From Microbacterium immunditiarum (lineage in GTDB: Bacteria > Actinomycetota > Actinomycetes > Actinomycetales > Microbacteriaceae), in NCBI RefSeq assembly GCF_013409785.1, contig NZ_JACCBV010000001.1, positions 3,658,001 to 3,722,000 of the forward strand: DNA of 64,000 bases. The letters are read 5' to 3'. The notes beneath the pieces were generated by a model, which worked only from the letters and a program-made list of their open reading frames with translations, was not told where the DNA came from and did no database searches. Position numbers and translations under genes: made by a program. This document shows positions 16,308 through 24,531 of the stretch, piece by piece. Within the stretch, counting starts at the first letter, position 1; each line of letters begins with the position of its first letter.

Positions 16308-16906
16308 GGGTGCTCATCGCCGAGGATCAGGCGCTGCTGCGCACCGCCCTCGCGACGCTCCTCGAGCTGGAAGGCGACATCGAGATCGTCGCGCAGGTCG
16401 AGAGAGGCGACGACATCGTGCCGGCGGCGGAGCGCACCCGGCCCGACATCGCGCTCCTCGACATCGAGCTTCCCGGCCGCAGCGGGCTTGACGTCATTCC
16501 CGACCTGCGGGCAGCGGTGCCCGACTGCCACGTCGTCGTGCTCACGACGTTCGCCCGGCCGGGCTACCTGCAGCGCGCACTGCAGCTCGGGGCGCGCGGC
16601 TTCCTGCTCAAGGACGCCCCCGCGACCCACCTCGCCGCCCAATTGCGTTCTGTGGCGGGAGGATCCACCGTCGTGGATCCCGACTTCGCGACCACCGCGC
16701 TCCGCGCCGAGCCGAATCCGCTCACGGACCGCGAACGCGAGGTGCTGCGGGCGTGCGAGAGCGGAGCGTCGATCGCCGCGATCGGGTCGCTGCTCCACCT
16801 GTCGAGGAGCACCGTGCGAAATCACCTCTCCGCAGCGATCGGCAAGACCGGCACCGCGAACCGCATCGAGGCGGCCGTGCTCGCGCGCGGGCGGGGGTGG
16901 CTGTAG
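16304..16906 (+). CDS. NarL/LuxR-family response regulator
   Basis: This is a 200-residue regulator. The receiver domain has the acidic pair in LIAEDQ, the phospho-acceptor Asp in DIALLDIELPG (about residue 53) and Lys in FLLKDAPATHLAAQL. The C-terminal LuxR-type helix-turn-helix reads LTDREREVLRACESG and HLSRSTVRNHLSAAIGK. DesR-type regulators look like this. Target genes are not evident. It is followed by a copy of a dispersed repeat and a convergent kinase gene. Confidence 0.92.
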   Translation: MRVLIAEDQALLRTALATLLELEGDIEIVAQVERGDDIVPAAERTRPDIALLDIELPGRSGLDVIPDLRAAVPDCHVVVLTTFARPGYLQRALQLGARGFLLKDAPATHLAAQLRSVAGGSTVVDPDFATTALRAEPNPLTDREREVLRACESGASIAAIGSLLHLSRSTVRNHLSAAIGKTGTANRIEAAVLARGRGWL

Positions 16907-16936
16907 CCGCGGGCGGAAGACGTCCGCGGGCCCGGG

Positions 16937-16967
16937 CGCTGAGCGAGCGCAGCGAGACGAAGCGTCG
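16937..16967. repeat. Intergenic repeat copy (GAGCGAGCGCAGCGAGACGA family)
   Basis: A 31-base stretch in the 62-base convergent gap. It matches the reverse complement of 38681-38712 with about one substitution and one insertion, and shares its core with the hairpin at 4816-4845. All three copies are intergenic and adjacent to gene 3' ends. Confidence 0.6.
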
Positions 16968-16968
16968 C

Positions 16969-17943
16969 TCAACGCGCCTCCGACCCCGGCGCGTACACCG
17001 TCACGGCCCGCGGCACGATGACGCAGCGAAGCCGGAACCCGCCCGCCGGCCGCTCCTCGAGCTCGCCGTCGTGCACGTACACCGACGGGCGCTCGGGTTC
17101 GACGCATACCGTCATGTCGAAGCCGGGCACCACGAGCCGCTCGACATCCGAGCGCGGCGGCATGAGCTTCAGCGCGTGGAGGACGGCGGCGGTGCGCTTT
17201 CCGAATGCGAGCGACGCGATGGCCCGCATCCGTGTCCCACTTGCATGGTGGATGCGGACGTCGAGAGTCGGCTCTTCGAGGTTCTCCCGCTGCATCGTCG
17301 CGACGCGCATCGGATCGCTGCGCCCGACGCCGACGAACACCGACCAAACGCGCGCTCGCCGCCCCTCGCGCACGATCGTGAGCGGCTCGGCGCTTCGGAG
17401 GGTGATCCACGCCGCGACGATGCCGCCGAGCCACTTGCCGAGTCGCGCGCGCCGGCGGTCGCGCTGGTCGATGAGCTCCGGGTATGCGCCGACCGACACC
17501 GCATTGAGGGCGAGGACCGGAGGCCCGTCGTCGGCCGTCACTTCGACCGCGCTCACCTCGACGGTCGATCCGCTCTCGAGCGCGTCGATCGCGGTCTCGA
17601 CGTCCACGACGCCCGCCGACCGGGCGAAGTGGTTGAACGTGCCGCCCGGCATCACCAGCAGCAGCCGGTCGTGCTTGCGGGCGAGCTCGGCCATGCGCGA
17701 CACCGATCCGTCGCCTCCGTACACGCCGAGCACGGAAGGCGGGTCCGTGGCCGCCATCGCAGTGTCGACGACGTCCGCCAGATCTTCGCCCTCGCCGAGC
17801 TCGCGCACATCGGCCTCGGGCAGCCGCTCGGCGATGAGCTCCGCGGGATCCGCACGGATGACCGCCGTGCCGGATCGCGTGTTGCGCACGATGAGCACCC
17901 CGTGGCCGCGGGCGACGGCGGTCGGCTCAGGGGCGGCGGCCAT
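16969..17943 (-). CDS. Diacylglycerol kinase-like (DAGK_cat) protein
   Basis: This is a 324-residue protein. The nucleotide-binding signature GVYGGDGSVSRMAEL (about residues 72-87) is followed by LLVMPGGTFNHFARS, the two hallmarks of the DAGK/YegS/sphingosine kinase fold. The C-terminal half is beta-rich as in YegS. No transmembrane segment is seen. The probable reaction is ATP-dependent phosphorylation of a lipid hydroxyl, but the lipid is unknown. The start ATG at 17943 is the only sensible one. It runs convergent to the response regulator and in line with the Lrp gene. Confidence 0.85.
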   Translation of the reverse strand: MAAAPEPTAVARGHGVLIVRNTRSGTAVIRADPAELIAERLPEADVRELGEGEDLADVVDTAMAATDPPSVLGVYGGDGSVSRMAELARKHDRLLLVMPGGTFNHFARSAGVVDVETAIDALESGSTVEVSAVEVTADDGPPVLALNAVSVGAYPELIDQRDRRRARLGKWLGGIVAAWITLRSAEPLTIVREGRRARVWSVFVGVGRSDPMRVATMQRENLEEPTLDVRIHHASGTRMRAIASLAFGKRTAAVLHALKLMPPRSDVERLVVPGFDMTVCVEPERPSVYVHDGELEERPAGGFRLRCVIVPRAVTVYAPGSEAR

Positions 17944-17963
17944 GAGCCGAGGCTACCCGCAGG

Positions 17964-18410
17964 TCACGCGGGCGGGATGGGCCTGTTCTCGAAGAACGTC
18001 TGCAGGACGACGGTCGTGCGCGTGTTGACGGATGCGGCCTGCCGGATCTCGCGGATGAGCGCCTCCAGGTGCCGCGGCGTCGCGACGCGGACGAACAGGA
18101 TGTAGCTCGCGTCGCCCGCGATCGAATGGCAGGCCTCGATCTCGGGAAGGTGCCCGAGCAGCTCGGGCGCGTTGTCGGGCTGGCCGGGGTCGAGCGGTGT
18201 GATCTCGATGAAGGCCGACAGCGGCTTGCCGACCGCCTCGGCGTCGATCACGGCCCGGTATCCCGAGATGACGCCGCTGCCCTCGAGTCGCTTGAGACGT
18301 GCTTGCACGGCCGACACCGACAGCCCGACGCGCTCGGACAGCTGGGCCAGCGTCGCGCGCGCGTCGCGCGACACCTCCGTGATGATCGCCAGATCGACAG
18401 GGTCGTCCAC
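17964..18410 (-). CDS. Lrp/AsnC-family transcriptional regulator
   Basis: This is a 148-residue regulator. The N-terminal winged helix (LAQLSERVGLSVSAVQARLK) is followed by GVISGYRAVIDAEAVGK and an AsnC/RAM ligand domain with the usual HSIAGDASYILFVRV. I chose the GTG that gives VDDPVDLAII because Lrp proteins nearly always begin with such a D-x-x-D/I stretch. A GTG ten codons upstream (18440) is also open. The gene is divergent from the DUF6421-SDR pair with a 77-base spacer, so it probably regulates them and itself. Confidence 0.88.
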   Translation of the reverse strand: MDDPVDLAIITEVSRDARATLAQLSERVGLSVSAVQARLKRLEGSGVISGYRAVIDAEAVGKPLSAFIEITPLDPGQPDNAPELLGHLPEIEACHSIAGDASYILFVRVATPRHLEALIREIRQAASVNTRTTVVLQTFFENRPIPPA

Positions 18411-18487
18411 GCATGGAAGAATACCTGTTGAGTCTGGCACTCGCCGGAATTCTTACGTCAACTCGTCCTCAGGATCGGAGGTTCCCA
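18411..18487. promoter_or_regulatory. Divergent control region between the Lrp and DUF6421 genes
   Basis: This 77-base spacer is poorer in GC than its surroundings. It holds GAGT-N5-ACTC (18430-18442) and a wider AAGAAT/ATTCTT pair (18417-18422 and 18449-18454). These are plausible Lrp-type operator halves. The ribosome site GGAGG at 18477-18481 serves the rightward gene. No clear -35/-10 pair could be fixed. Confidence 0.45.
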
Positions 18488-19906
18488 GTGTCTACGACAA
18501 CGCCCAACGCGAAGTCCATCATCGGAGAGCCCGAGGTCGTCGAGGACGCGACGAGCCTCGAGCAGACCCCCGCCTGGCTGCGCCTGAAGGACGCGGCCAC
18601 GGCGCTGCAGGCGATCCAGGCGCAGGACGGATCCGTGCCCGTCGAGGCCGACCACGCCGAGGCGCGCACGTGCGTCGAGGCGATCGTCGAGGCCATCCGC
18701 GAGCTCGCCCCGCGGTTCCCGCACGACGCCGAGTACCTCGCCGCGTCGATGCACGACTTCGAGCGCTGGGCGGACCGCGGGTTCGGAGTCCCCGACTTCT
18801 ACGACTCGCTCGTGGCCTTCCAGCCCCAGCAGCACCGGGTCGACGGCATCCGTCATCTCGTCGTCTTCCCGATGTACACGCAGAACGGGTCTCGCAACCG
18901 GTACGTGGAGGCCGTCCTCGTCGAGGTCATCTGGCCCGACTTCGTCGCGGAGCTCGAGGCGGGCGACTACGGCAACAAGCTCTTCGTCTCGCTGCGGCTC
19001 ATCGACTTCACGCCCGGCTACGACACGAACTCGGCCGTGCTCTTCCCCGAGACGGTCGCGATGCGCGAGATCCCGACCTTCACGTGGGGCGCGATCTTCC
19101 AGGACCGCGAAGCGGCCCGCTACCGGCGCGTCGTGCGCGCGGCGGCCGAGATCACGAAGCTCGAGCTGCCGACCGCGGCTGCTCGCATGCTCGACGACCA
19201 GACGCTCGCCGAGAAGACGTTCGTGATGTGGGACATCATCCACGACCGCACGCACATGCGCGGCGACCTGCCGTTCGACCCGTTCATGATCAAGCAGCGG
19301 ATGCCGTACTTCCTGTACTCGCTCGAGGAGCTGCGCTGCGACCTGACGGCGTTCCGCGAGTGCGTCGCGATCGAGAAGCGCCTCTCCGCACGCGACGACC
19401 TCACGGCGACCGAGGCCGAGATGCTCGAGCACGCGAAGCTCGTGCAGTACGCGGTCATCTTCGACCGCGTCTTCCGCTTCGCGATCACCGGGTCGCGCGT
19501 GCGGAACTACGACGGCCTCGGGGGTCAGCTCCTGTTCGCGTGGCTGCACCAGCGCCGCGTCCTGCACTGGACCGATACGGCACTCGCGTTCGACTGGGAC
19601 GAGGTCCCCGGGGCCGTCGTGGCTCTCGGCGACGAGATCGACGAGCTCTACTGGCGGTCGATCGACCGGCCCAAGACGGCGCATTGGCTCGCGGCGTACG
19701 ATCTGGTCCGATCCGTGGTGGAACCGAACCCCGCTTCGCTCTGGGCACGGGGGCTTCCGGACGAGATCCTCGCCGGGTCGCCGAAGGACTACACCGACGC
19801 CGTGCTCGACGACGAGTTCCCCTTGTCGATGTTCTTCGAGGCGCTCGAGAAGAAGATGCGCCCCGTGATCGAGTCGACTTCGGGCATCCGGGGAACGGAT
19901 GCCTGA
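18488..19906 (+). CDS. DUF6421 family protein
   Basis: This is a 472-residue soluble protein of unknown function, matching the DUF6421 family as far as I can recall it. Recognisable pieces are MWDIIHDRTHMRGDLPFDPF with several His/Asp residues, FVSLRLIDFTPGYDTNSAVL, and GGQLLFAWLHQRRVLHWTD. The HDRTHMRGD segment could bind a metal, which is speculative. The GTG start follows GGAGG at ideal distance. The stop overlaps the SDR gene by 8 bases, so the two are co-translated and probably act on one substrate. No signal peptide or membrane segment. Confidence 0.8.
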   Translation: MSTTTPNAKSIIGEPEVVEDATSLEQTPAWLRLKDAATALQAIQAQDGSVPVEADHAEARTCVEAIVEAIRELAPRFPHDAEYLAASMHDFERWADRGFGVPDFYDSLVAFQPQQHRVDGIRHLVVFPMYTQNGSRNRYVEAVLVEVIWPDFVAELEAGDYGNKLFVSLRLIDFTPGYDTNSAVLFPETVAMREIPTFTWGAIFQDREAARYRRVVRAAAEITKLELPTAAARMLDDQTLAEKTFVMWDIIHDRTHMRGDLPFDPFMIKQRMPYFLYSLEELRCDLTAFRECVAIEKRLSARDDLTATEAEMLEHAKLVQYAVIFDRVFRFAITGSRVRNYDGLGGQLLFAWLHQRRVLHWTDTALAFDWDEVPGAVVALGDEIDELYWRSIDRPKTAHWLAAYDLVRSVVEPNPASLWARGLPDEILAGSPKDYTDAVLDDEFPLSMFFEALEKKMRPVIESTSGIRGTDA

Positions 19907-20570
19907 CAACCGGCGGCTGGTGCTCGTGGCTGGGGCGACGAGCACCAGCGGCCTCGCGGCCGCCCGCGCCCTGTCTGGGGCCGGTGTGCGGGCGGTCGCG
20001 GTCGGCCGTGATCCCGAGAAGCTCGGGCGGCTGGCCGAGGCGGTTCCCGGGGTGCGCACCGAGGTGTGCGATCTGACGGATGCCGCGGCCGTCCAGTCCC
20101 TTGCCGAGCGAGTCCGCGAGACCGACGGCCGCATCGACGGGCTGTTCCATCTCGTCGGCGGTTGGCGCGGGGGCGGAGGGCTCGCGGGGCAGAGCGACGA
20201 GGACTACCGCATCCTCGAAGCGTCGTTCACGGCGCTGCGGCACGTGACGCGCACGTTCGACGACGACCTGCGGGCATCCGAAGCCGGACGGCTGGCGATC
20301 GTGTCGTCGACGGCGGTCGCCCGGCCGCTCGCCGGCGGCGCGAACTACGCGGCGGTGAAGGCCGCGAGCGAGGCGTGGACCCGCGCGGTCGCGCACGGAT
20401 TCGCGAAGGCGGCACGCGATGCCGGCGAGCCGCTGCGCGCGGCGGCCGTGATCTTCCGCGTGAAGGCGCTCGACGGGCTCGAAGACACGGTCGCGGACGC
20501 CTTCGTGAAGCTGTGGGACGCCGACGCGGCCTCGATCAACGACACGGTCGTCACTCTGCCGCAGGACTGA
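19899..20570 (+). CDS. Short-chain dehydrogenase/reductase (SDR)
   Basis: This is a 223-residue Rossmann protein. The glycine-rich cofactor motif is VAGATSTSGLAAARAL, slightly unlike the usual TGxxxGxG, and the acidic/polar step VCDLTDAAAV follows. The catalytic Ser-Tyr-Lys set appears in IVSSTAVARPLAGGANYAAVKAA (read in two parts: SS..., then YAAVK). Arg in AVAVGRDPEKL favours NADP(H). The coding region overlaps the DUF6421 gene by 8 bases. The substrate is unknown. Confidence 0.85.
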   Translation: MPDNRRLVLVAGATSTSGLAAARALSGAGVRAVAVGRDPEKLGRLAEAVPGVRTEVCDLTDAAAVQSLAERVRETDGRIDGLFHLVGGWRGGGGLAGQSDEDYRILEASFTALRHVTRTFDDDLRASEAGRLAIVSSTAVARPLAGGANYAAVKAASEAWTRAVAHGFAKAARDAGEPLRAAAVIFRVKALDGLEDTVADAFVKLWDADAASINDTVVTLPQD

Positions 20571-20593
20571 TCGCCCGACGCGGCCGACCGGGA

Positions 20594-20608
20594 CCCGCGA
20601 CTCGCGGG
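20594..20608 (+). terminator. Small GC hairpin after the SDR gene
   Basis: CCCGCG (20594-20599) and CGCGGG (20603-20608) pair across a 3-base loop, 24 bases after the SDR stop. It could end the DUF6421-SDR transcript. Confidence 0.45.
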
Positions 20609-20631
20609 GCTCCGACTTTCGCGGGGGGCGC

Positions 20632-21750
20632 TCAGCCCGTGAGTTCCTCGAGGTCGATCACGAAGCCCAGTCGCGTGAGGTCGATCGACTCGTCGTACCC
20701 ACCCAGGACGACGAGCACGCCACCGGTCACGCCGAGCGTGGAGAACGACGCCACGGCGTCCCGGGCCGCGTCCACGACCGAGGCCTCGCCCGAGGCGACG
20801 TCGATCACCTCGATGCCGGGGGCGCCTCCGGCGACGACCACGCGGCCGTCGGGGAGAAGGGTCGCGCCGAGCTTGTAACGCCCCACCGTGAGATCGGGTC
20901 CGGGTCGGAAGCTCTGCGACTCCGCGTCGAAGACCTCTGTCGACCTCAGCAGCTCGCGGTCGTCGGCGGTACCGCCCACGATCAGCACGTCACCAGCGGG
21001 CAGGGAGACGGTCGCGTGCTTGAACCGCGCCTGCCGCAGCGGCCCGACCTCTGTGACGGTGCCGTCCGGACACACGGTCAGCGCCAGGTCTGTCGGCACC
21101 GCGGATTCCACCTCGCCCCCGACGAGAAGGACACAACCACTCGGAAGCGACGCGGCACCGACGCCCACGACGGGTCTGGGGAGCAGCGGCCCGGGGCGGA
21201 ACGTCGCGGTCACGGGGTCGAAGATCTCCGTCGTGTCGGTGAAGCCGCCGGTCCTGGCCCAGCCCCCGGCGAGGAGCACGGTGCCGTCGCCCAGTAGAGC
21301 CGCCCCGTGCCCTCCGCGGCCGGTCGTGAGCGCGGCGACCTCGGCCCACCGCTCGGTCTCGGGATCGTAGATCTCCGCGGTGTCGAGCGCAGGGGTCCCC
21401 TCCGCGGCGAAGCCGCCCGAGACGAGTACCCGCCCATCCGCGAGCAGGGTCGCGCTGTGGGCGTCGCGCACGTAATTGAGCGACGCCGTCCGCCGGGCGT
21501 CGCGCCCCTCGATGATCCAGCTGTCGGCGGCGGCGGTGCCGCAGCCGTCCGTCACGCACCCTCCCACGACGAGCAGGCGCCCGTTGTCCAGTGCGGTCAT
21601 CGTGTGTGCCGCGCGAGCGGCGAGCTCGGTGGGTATCCGCGCGGGTGACTCGACGACTCGCGGCTCCTGATCCGGAGCGGATTCGGCGGTGCACGCCGTG
21701 AGCGCGGCTGCGGCCGCCACCGCGAGGACGGCCGCTCTCGACGGCCTCAT
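20632..21750 (-). CDS. Kelch-repeat lipoprotein
   Basis: This is a 372-residue exported protein. A basic N-terminus and hydrophobic run end in the lipobox LTAC, with the lipid-bearing Cys at about residue 20. Behind it are at least five Kelch-type units built on LLADGRVLVSGGF, LLGDGTVLLAGGWA, LPAGDVLIVGGTA and LLPDGRVVVAGGA, which should form a beta-propeller on the outer face of the membrane. The double Gly at each blade is intact. The role is probably binding of carbohydrate or protein; no catalytic site is visible. Confidence 0.85.
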   Translation of the reverse strand: MRPSRAAVLAVAAAAALTACTAESAPDQEPRVVESPARIPTELAARAAHTMTALDNGRLLVVGGCVTDGCGTAAADSWIIEGRDARRTASLNYVRDAHSATLLADGRVLVSGGFAAEGTPALDTAEIYDPETERWAEVAALTTGRGGHGAALLGDGTVLLAGGWARTGGFTDTTEIFDPVTATFRPGPLLPRPVVGVGAASLPSGCVLLVGGEVESAVPTDLALTVCPDGTVTEVGPLRQARFKHATVSLPAGDVLIVGGTADDRELLRSTEVFDAESQSFRPGPDLTVGRYKLGATLLPDGRVVVAGGAPGIEVIDVASGEASVVDAARDAVASFSTLGVTGGVLVVLGGYDESIDLTRLGFVIDLEELTG

Positions 21751-21759
21751 GGGGCCAGG

Positions 21760-23322
21760 CTACGCGCGGCGCTTTCCGTCGACCACGCCCCCGATGACGT
21801 CCTTCGTCGACGGCGGTCCGACGTCGATGGGCGCGGCGCCCGCGCCGTTGGGCGACGGATCCGTCGCGCCCGCGCCGGGTCGAGCCTCCTCGACGTCACC
21901 GCCCTGGGCCGGGCCATCCGTCTCGCCTTCGGCGTCGCCGCCCGCTTCCGCGTCGGCGTCCGTGAGGCCCTCCTGGTACTCCGCGGAGAGGATGCGGTAC
22001 GACGGCGTCAGGAACGCGAGCAGCGCGACGGCCACGAGGATGAGACCCGCGAACAGGAAGATGAGCGCGATGCCGCGCGCCTCGCCCTCGCCGAGCAGCC
22101 AGCCCCACGTCGCGCGGCCGCTGTCGGTGTCCATGTACGGGATGATGAGGAACTCGGCGATCGGGGCGATGAGGAACGCCGTGATGGGCGCCGTCGCGGA
22201 CTCGATCGCCGCCGCGAAGCCGAAGACGCGCCCTTGCCGGCGGAATGGGACGACCTTCTGGATGACCGTCTGCTCGGCCGCCTCTGCCGCCGGGATGATC
22301 GCCATGTAGGCATAGATGCCGACGATGTACAGCCACGACCACTCGCGGATCGTGAAGAGCGCGCCGAGCACGCCCATCGCGATGACGACGAGCAGCAGCG
22401 TGCGGATCGGGTTCCGCCCGAGCCCCCACTTGGCGACGACGAGCCCTCCGACGATGAAGCCCGTCGCCGTGATGCCGAGGACGACTCCCCACCACTGAAC
22501 CGTGAACAGCGTGAGGCCGTAAGGGTCCATGAGCGCGATGTAGGCGCCGCCGATGAAGTTGTTGAACGTCGAGAACAGGATCAGGGCGAACAGCCCCTTG
22601 ACGGCACGGACGGCCCGGATGCTGCCGCGGAAGTCGAACGCCTTGGCGCGGTTCTCGTCGGGATCGGGCTGCTCTTCTGGGATGCGGAAAGTCAGCAGGT
22701 GCAGGAACGCGATCGCCGTGGCGACGAGTGCGATCGCAAGCGTTCCGCCCATGCCGAGGAAGCCGACCGAGAGGCCCGAGAACACGCTCGTGACGACGAA
22801 CGCGATGCCCTGAACGGTGCCGACCATGCCGTTCGCGTTGGCGTGGCGCTCGACCGGCACGAGCAGCGTGACGGTCGTCGACAGCGCGATGTTGCGCAGG
22901 TTCTCGATGACCGCGCCGAACAGGATGATGCCGGTGAACAGCCAGAACCACGGGCCGGTGATGTCGACGAGCACGGATTCGGGCTGGGCGAGGTACAGCG
23001 CGCCGGCGACGAGGAACGACGCGAGCGTCACCAGGCTCGAGAGGACCATGACGCGCTGCTTGCGGTGACGGTCGACGAGCGTGCCGAACACCATCGAGAA
23101 GACGGCGACGAGCAGCATGTAGCTGCCGCCGACGATGCCGGTGGCGAGCACCGACCTCGTCTCGAGGTAGACCCAGAATGTCAGCGCGAACCACAGGAAG
23201 CTCGTCGTGACGTTCGCGGCGGCGGTGTTCACGAGCACCTGGAAGAAGATGCGCATGCCGTTCGGCGGGGGCACGACCGTTCGCTGCGCGGCTGTGGAGG
23301 GGCCGGGGGCGTCGGAGGACAT
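21760..23322 (-). CDS. MFS transporter
   Basis: This is a 520-residue permease with about twelve membrane segments. The loop FGTLVDRHRKQRVM between segments 2 and 3 is the MFS motif A (G-x-L-x-D-R-x-x-R/K). The final 70 residues form an acidic, glycine- and proline-rich tail. I chose the ATG of MSSDAPG; an ATG ten codons upstream is open too. It is of the macrolide-efflux-like (MFS_3) kind in general look, but the substrate cannot be given. It is divergent from threonine aldolase with a 69-base gap. Confidence 0.85.
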   Translation of the reverse strand: MSSDAPGPSTAAQRTVVPPPNGMRIFFQVLVNTAAANVTTSFLWFALTFWVYLETRSVLATGIVGGSYMLLVAVFSMVFGTLVDRHRKQRVMVLSSLVTLASFLVAGALYLAQPESVLVDITGPWFWLFTGIILFGAVIENLRNIALSTTVTLLVPVERHANANGMVGTVQGIAFVVTSVFSGLSVGFLGMGGTLAIALVATAIAFLHLLTFRIPEEQPDPDENRAKAFDFRGSIRAVRAVKGLFALILFSTFNNFIGGAYIALMDPYGLTLFTVQWWGVVLGITATGFIVGGLVVAKWGLGRNPIRTLLLVVIAMGVLGALFTIREWSWLYIVGIYAYMAIIPAAEAAEQTVIQKVVPFRRQGRVFGFAAAIESATAPITAFLIAPIAEFLIIPYMDTDSGRATWGWLLGEGEARGIALIFLFAGLILVAVALLAFLTPSYRILSAEYQEGLTDADAEAGGDAEGETDGPAQGGDVEEARPGAGATDPSPNGAGAAPIDVGPPSTKDVIGGVVDGKRRA

Positions 23323-23391
23323 GGGGTCGAACCTACGCCGCACCTCCGACACGGAAAACCCTCGTGCCGGCGTCGGCTAGATTTGGAACCC

Positions 23392-24465
23392 GTGACCCCG
23401 ATCCACGATCCGAGCATCCGCGGCTTCGCATCCGACAACTACTCCGGCATCCACCCCGAGGTGCTCGCGGCGATCGCGGCCGCGAACGAGGGCCACCAGG
23501 TCGCGTACGGCGAAGACGTCTACACCGAGCGCCTCCAGGAGGTCTTCGCCCACCACTTCGGCGAGCGCGTCGAGGCGTTCCCCGTCTTCAACGGCACCGG
23601 CGCGAACGTCACGGGACTGCAGTCGATGCTCCCCCGCTGGGGCGCCGTCGTGGCCGCGTCTACGGCCCACATCAACGTCGACGAGGGCGGTGCGCCTGAG
23701 CGCGTCGCGGGCATCAAGATCCTGAACGTCCCGACCGAGGACGGCAAGCTCACGCCCGAGCTCATCGACCGGGAGGCGTGGGGGTGGGGCGACGAGCACC
23801 GCGCGCAGCCCCTGGTCGTCTCGATCACGCAGTCGACCGAGCTCGGAACGCTCTACACGCCCGACGAGATCCGCGCGATCGCCGACCACATCCACCCTCT
23901 CGGCATGCACCTGCACGTCGACGGCGCGCGCCTCGCCAACGCGGCGGCCTCGCTCGACCTGCCGTTCCGCGCCTTCACACGCGATGCCGGCGTCGACGTC
24001 CTGAGCTTCGGCGGCACCAAGAACGGCGCGATGGGCGCCGAGGCGGTCGTCGTCCTGAACCCCGAGGCATCCGCCGGTCTCACGTACCTGCGCAAGCTCA
24101 ACATGCAGCTCTCGTCGAAGATGCGGTTCGTCTCGGCGCAGCTCATCGCGCTGCTCGAGGGCGACCTGTGGCTGCGCAACGCGCGCCACTCGAACGCGAT
24201 GGCGCAGCGCCTTCGCTCCGGCATCGAGGCGGGTCTCGCCGACGGATCGGTCCGCGGCGTCGGCTTCACGCAGAAGACGCAGGCCAACGGCGTGTTCGCG
24301 ACGCTGCCCGACGGCGTCGCCGACCGGCTGCGCGAGTCGTTCCGGTTCTACGACTGGGACGCCGCGCGCAACGAGGTGCGCTGGATGTGCTCGTTCGATA
24401 CGACGGAGGAGGACATCGACGCGTTCCTCGCCGCGATCGCGCGCGAGACGGCGTCGGCGGCGTAA
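23392..24465 (+). CDS. Low-specificity threonine aldolase (beta-eliminating lyase family)
   Basis: This is a 357-residue PLP enzyme. FASDNYSGIHPEVLAAI at the N-terminus, QSTELGTLYTPDEI, the Asp/His region LHVDGARLANAAASL, and the Schiff-base Lys in SFGGTKNGAMGAEAV are all diagnostic of threonine aldolases, which split threonine or allo-threonine to glycine and acetaldehyde. The GTG start gives VTPIHDPSIRG. The long upstream open frame is antisense to the MFS gene. A strong hairpin follows the stop. Confidence 0.9.
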   Translation: MTPIHDPSIRGFASDNYSGIHPEVLAAIAAANEGHQVAYGEDVYTERLQEVFAHHFGERVEAFPVFNGTGANVTGLQSMLPRWGAVVAASTAHINVDEGGAPERVAGIKILNVPTEDGKLTPELIDREAWGWGDEHRAQPLVVSITQSTELGTLYTPDEIRAIADHIHPLGMHLHVDGARLANAAASLDLPFRAFTRDAGVDVLSFGGTKNGAMGAEAVVVLNPEASAGLTYLRKLNMQLSSKMRFVSAQLIALLEGDLWLRNARHSNAMAQRLRSGIEAGLADGSVRGVGFTQKTQANGVFATLPDGVADRLRESFRFYDWDAARNEVRWMCSFDTTEEDIDAFLAAIARETASAA

Positions 24466-24478
24466 GCCGACAGACGAC

Positions 24479-24509
24479 GGATGCCGCGCCCTCGCGGCAC
24501 GCGGCATCC
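24479..24509. terminator. Hairpin shared by convergent genes
   Basis: GGATGCCGCG (24479-24488) and CGCGGCATCC (24500-24509) form a perfect 10-bp stem with an 11-base loop between the threonine aldolase stop and the DivIVA-like stop. It is again built from the GGATGCC/GGCATCC words. Confidence 0.75.
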
Positions 24510-24531
24510 GGTTCGTTCGATCCAGCGTCGG

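Noticed and set aside
22234..23391. N-terminal extension of threonine aldolase by nearly 400 residues
   Set aside because: The extension is antisense to the MFS permease and highly charged. The family starts at the GTG at 23392.
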